64,000 nt of DNA from Anaerolinea thermophila UNI-1 (GTDB lineage Bacteria > Chloroflexota > Anaerolineae > Anaerolineales > Anaerolineaceae). The stretch lies in assembly GCF_000199675.1 (NCBI RefSeq), contig NC_014960.1, positions 744,001 to 808,000 on the forward strand, read 5' to 3'. The notes below the pieces were generated by a model. That model was not told where the DNA came from and ran no database searches. It was given only the letters and a program-made list of their open reading frames with translations. How positions within the stretch are numbered: position 1 is the first letter of the stretch; the number at the start of each line of letters is the position of its first letter. Position numbers and translations under genes: made by a program. Of this stretch, positions 61,732 to 64,000 are shown piece after piece.

Positions 61732-62766
61732 ATGAAAAAGTCGCTTCTAGTCCTTCTGATTGCCCTGTTTGTGTTCAGTCTGGCGGCTTGTACGCCAGCC
61801 GCCAAAACGCAGGAACAGCCCAAGCGGGTGGTTTATCTGATCAACGGCGCGCTGGGAGATAATGCGTTCTACGACTCCGGCAAGGCTGGCATCGACAACA
61901 TTGCCAAACAGTACGGTGTGGAAACCCGCACCATTGAATGCAACTTCGATGCCGGCAAGTACGAACCCTCTCTGCGTGCGGCAGTGGATTATGCCGATGT
62001 CATCTTCGTCATTTCCTACGGCTTTGAGGATCAGTTAAAGGAATTTGCCGACCAGTATCCCAATAAAATCTTCGTCAACATTGACACGGTGGTGGAAAAC
62101 AGCAAGAAAACCATTACCTCGGTGGATTTCATTGAGGAAGAAAGCGCCTATCTGGCGGGGGTAGTGGCTGGACTGACCACCCTCGATACCAGCATTCCCA
62201 ACGTTAACCCGGATAAGGTTGTGGGTGTGGTTGGCGGCGATGTGGATCCGGTGGTGAGCGCCTTCGTATTTGCGTACGAAAACGGCGCCAAATCCGTGGA
62301 TCCGGAAATTCAGGTGCTCAAGAAATCCCTGGGCGGTGCCTGGGATGATTCGGCGCGCGGCAAGCAAGCCGCCTTGCAACTGTACGACCAGAAAGCCGAT
62401 GTGGTCTTCCAGGTGGCGGCGGCGGCAGGGATTGGGGTACTGCAAGCCGCTCGCGAACGCCAGTTGTACGCCATCGGTGTGGATACCAACCAGAACGACC
62501 TCGAACCTGGTTACGTCATTGCCAGCGACATTAAGAACGTGGGCAAATCCATTGAGGATGTGTACAAGACCATTCATGAAGGCACATACAAACCCGGCCA
62601 GGTGCTGAAATACGGTATTGCCCAGGGCGGTGTGGACATTGCCCTCGAAGCCAAGGTGCAGGTACTGCCTCAGAGCATTGTGGATAAAGTCCTGGCGATT
62701 CGCCAGCAAATTGTGGACGGCACCCTGAAGATTGAAATGTACAACAATCAGGACGTCTGGCAGTAA
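61732..62766 (+). CDS. BMP-family (Med/PnrA) substrate-binding lipoprotein
   Basis: 344 residues. The lipoprotein signal peptide ends at SLAAC (Cys about 20). The BMP fold is evident from RVVYLINGALGDNAFYDSGK, FVISYGFEDQLKEFADQYPN, EEESAYLAGVVAGL and AIGVDTNQNDLEPGYVIAS. Such proteins bind nucleosides (purines) or other small molecules for a BmpDEFG/NupABC-type importer. AGGAG precedes the ATG. A hairpin and the ABC ATPase gene follow. Confidence 0.9.
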   Translation: MKKSLLVLLIALFVFSLAACTPAAKTQEQPKRVVYLINGALGDNAFYDSGKAGIDNIAKQYGVETRTIECNFDAGKYEPSLRAAVDYADVIFVISYGFEDQLKEFADQYPNKIFVNIDTVVENSKKTITSVDFIEEESAYLAGVVAGLTTLDTSIPNVNPDKVVGVVGGDVDPVVSAFVFAYENGAKSVDPEIQVLKKSLGGAWDDSARGKQAALQLYDQKADVVFQVAAAAGIGVLQAARERQLYAIGVDTNQNDLEPGYVIASDIKNVGKSIEDVYKTIHEGTYKPGQVLKYGIAQGGVDIALEAKVQVLPQSIVDKVLAIRQQIVDGTLKIEMYNNQDVWQ

Positions 62767-62796
62767 GTTGCCAGCGGGTTTTCTTGCAACGGGTGG

Positions 62797-62822
62797 ATGG
62801 GTGAAGCCTGCGCTTCACCCAT
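62797..62822 (+). other. Intercistronic hairpin after the BMP gene
   Basis: ATGGGTGAAGC (62797-62807) pairs with GCTTCACCCAT (62812-62822). A run of six T's (62832-62837) begins nine bases later, so partial termination is possible. The position is the same as that of the hairpin in the sugar ABC operon. Confidence 0.6.
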
Positions 62823-62853
62823 CTTCCTGAATTTTTTCTCAAGGGCGAAAGTC

Positions 62854-64000
62854 ATGGACTCTAACCTGATTGAGATGCGCCATATCGTCAAAGTCTATCC
62901 GCCCAACGTGCTGGCGCTGGACGATGTCACTGTGGACTTTCGGCGCGGGGAAATTCACTCCATTGTGGGCGAAAATGGCGCCGGCAAAAGCACCCTGATG
63001 AAGGTGCTGTATGGCATCACCCATCCCAACTCCGGCGAAATTGTGTATAACGGCAAAGCGGTGCACTTTCGTGAACCGGGCGAAGCCATTGCCGCCGGCA
63101 TTGGCATGGTGCATCAGGAAATCGTTCTCATCCCCGAATACACCGTTTGGGAAAACATTGTGCTGGGGGTGGAGCCGGTCAACTGGCTGGGCAAAATTGA
63201 CCGCCGCCGCGCCCGGCAACGGGTTCAGCAAAAAATTGACGAATTCCAGTTCAATCTTGACCCCGATGCCCGGGTGGAAGACATCTCCGTTGCCGCACGC
63301 CAGAAGGTGGAAATTCTGACCCTGCTCTACCGCAACGTCGAGGTGCTGATTCTGGACGAGCCTACCGCGGTGCTTACCCCGCAGGAAATCCCCCAGTTGT
63401 TCGCTGAACTGAACCGTCTGCGGGATAGTGGGCACACCATTCTTTTCATTTCCCATCGCTTGGAAGAGGTACTGGAACTCAGCGACCGTATCACCGTGAT
63501 GCGCAGAGGCAAGAAGGTGGAGACCGTTCCTGCCACCGAAACCAGCCGCCAGGAACTGGCGCGCATGATGGTTGGGAGGGAGGTGATTTTCACCAGCCGG
63601 CGTACCCCCCAACACCCCGGCGAACCTGTCTTGCAGGTGGAACATCTCACCCTGCGGGAGGATCACGGTCGCACCCGCCTGGATGACCTGAATTTTGAAG
63701 TACGTGCAGGGGAAATCGTCGGTGTGGCGGGCGTGGAGGGCAACGGCCAGTTTGAACTGGTCAATACCCTCATGGGTATTCAAAAGCCCACCAGCGGGCG
63801 CATCCTGATTCATGGACAGGACATTACCCACAGCGATATTCTGGAAAGACGCCGATTCATCTCGTTCGTGCCGCAGGATCGCGGCAAGATGGGTGCCAGT
63901 TTGCCCGCGCCGGTGTGGGAGAACGCCATCATGACTCACCACCGGCTTAACCCGCAGTTGTCCGGCTGGAAGGGTCTATTGCTCAATACACGCTATGCCC
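62854..64000 (+). CDS. ABC transporter ATP-binding protein, nucleoside type (partial)
   Basis: About 382 codons are visible before the window ends. The first ABC domain is complete: Walker A IVGENGAGKSTLMKVL, Q-loop MVHQEIVLIPEYTV, a diverged signature DISVAARQKVEIL, and Walker B VLILDEPTAVLTPQ. The second begins with the degenerate GVAGVEGNGQFELV and a VPQDRGKMG segment. This double-domain layout belongs to BMP-linked nucleoside importers. The permease genes presumably follow beyond 64000. Confidence 0.88.
   Translation, partial: MDSNLIEMRHIVKVYPPNVLALDDVTVDFRRGEIHSIVGENGAGKSTLMKVLYGITHPNSGEIVYNGKAVHFREPGEAIAAGIGMVHQEIVLIPEYTVWENIVLGVEPVNWLGKIDRRRARQRVQQKIDEFQFNLDPDARVEDISVAARQKVEILTLLYRNVEVLILDEPTAVLTPQEIPQLFAELNRLRDSGHTILFISHRLEEVLELSDRITVMRRGKKVETVPATETSRQELARMMVGREVIFTSRRTPQHPGEPVLQVEHLTLREDHGRTRLDDLNFEVRAGEIVGVAGVEGNGQFELVNTLMGIQKPTSGRILIHGQDITHSDILERRRFISFVPQDRGKMGASLPAPVWENAIMTHHRLNPQLSGWKGLLLNTRYA

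Noticed and set aside
62839..63942. 367-codon minus-strand frame
   Set aside because: It is the shadow of the partial ABC ATPase, which runs off the window edge and carries complete Walker motifs.

Overview
The window looks like a chromosomal segment of a moderately GC-rich, anaerobic member of the Chloroflexota (Anaerolineae-like). This is inferred from the gene mix (LysR/ABC sugar uptake, BMP-type nucleoside uptake, M32 and M42 peptidases, a fused metal-sensor/Nramp transporter, a large CRISPR array with GAAAC-ending repeats, a complete ethanolamine microcompartment operon) and was not tested by any search. Base composition shifts along the window. The left third and the far right end are GC-rich, the ethanolamine region is intermediate, and 47.2-51.4 kb is visibly AT-rich and full of decayed genes.

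Layout. 0-12.9 kb: housekeeping genes. They include the end of a DnaD-like gene overlapped by a duplicated DnaC-type helicase loader, a hydroxyacid dehydrogenase, a GAF/PAS histidine kinase, a string of tightly coupled small genes, an ABC-2 exporter operon, a polytopic GT-C-like membrane protein and a Gfo/Idh/MocA oxidoreductase. 13.0-18.2 kb: a CRISPR array of 68 repeats, transcribed leftward from a leader with a near-consensus promoter, with no cas genes in the window. 18.2-23.5 kb: M32 carboxypeptidase, a SerA-like dehydrogenase, RpiB, a thioesterase, an M42 aminopeptidase and two tRNA-Ser genes. 24-24.8 kb: a Phd/PIN toxin-antitoxin pair with a palindromic operator. 25.6-32.7 kb: a LysR regulator divergent from an ABC sugar-transport operon that also encodes an esterase and a DASS transporter. 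33.2-34.4 kb: an IS4-like insertion sequence with imperfect inverted ends and a 7-base direct repeat.

34.5-47.2 kb is the centrepiece: a Eut bacterial-microcompartment operon. The order is eutN, a 22-codon hydrophobic sORF, eutH, BMC-H, eutA, eutB, eutC, eutL, eutE-type dehydrogenase, a zinc-motif/BMC-H fusion, eutQ, eutT, eutJ, a two-domain shell-like protein and a stand-alone EutQ-N-like protein. A ParA-type ATPase converges on its 3' end. EutH imports ethanolamine, EutT adenosylates cobalamin, EutBC cleaves ethanolamine to acetaldehyde and ammonia, EutA reactivates the lyase, and the dehydrogenase makes acetyl-CoA inside the shell. No phosphotransacetylase, alcohol dehydrogenase, EutP, EutS or EutVW is present. 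The less ordinary parts are the zinc-motif shell fusion with an internal translation start, the microprotein ahead of eutH, a nested inverted repeat after the second shell gene, and the ParA that could position the compartments.

47.2-51.4 kb: transposase debris, an HNH nuclease gene coupled to a methyltransferase-HIT fusion, a frameshifted PLD/helicase-like remnant and an N-terminally truncated cysteine desulfurase. This looks like a decaying defence or DNA-modification island. 51.5-61.4 kb: a same-strand cluster for ion homeostasis (Mg2+ P-type ATPase, MprF-like protein, H+ P-type ATPase, VIT1-like transporter, and a DtxR/FeoA/Nramp fusion). 61.7-64 kb: a BMP-family lipoprotein and the first part of its ABC ATPase, cut by the window edge.
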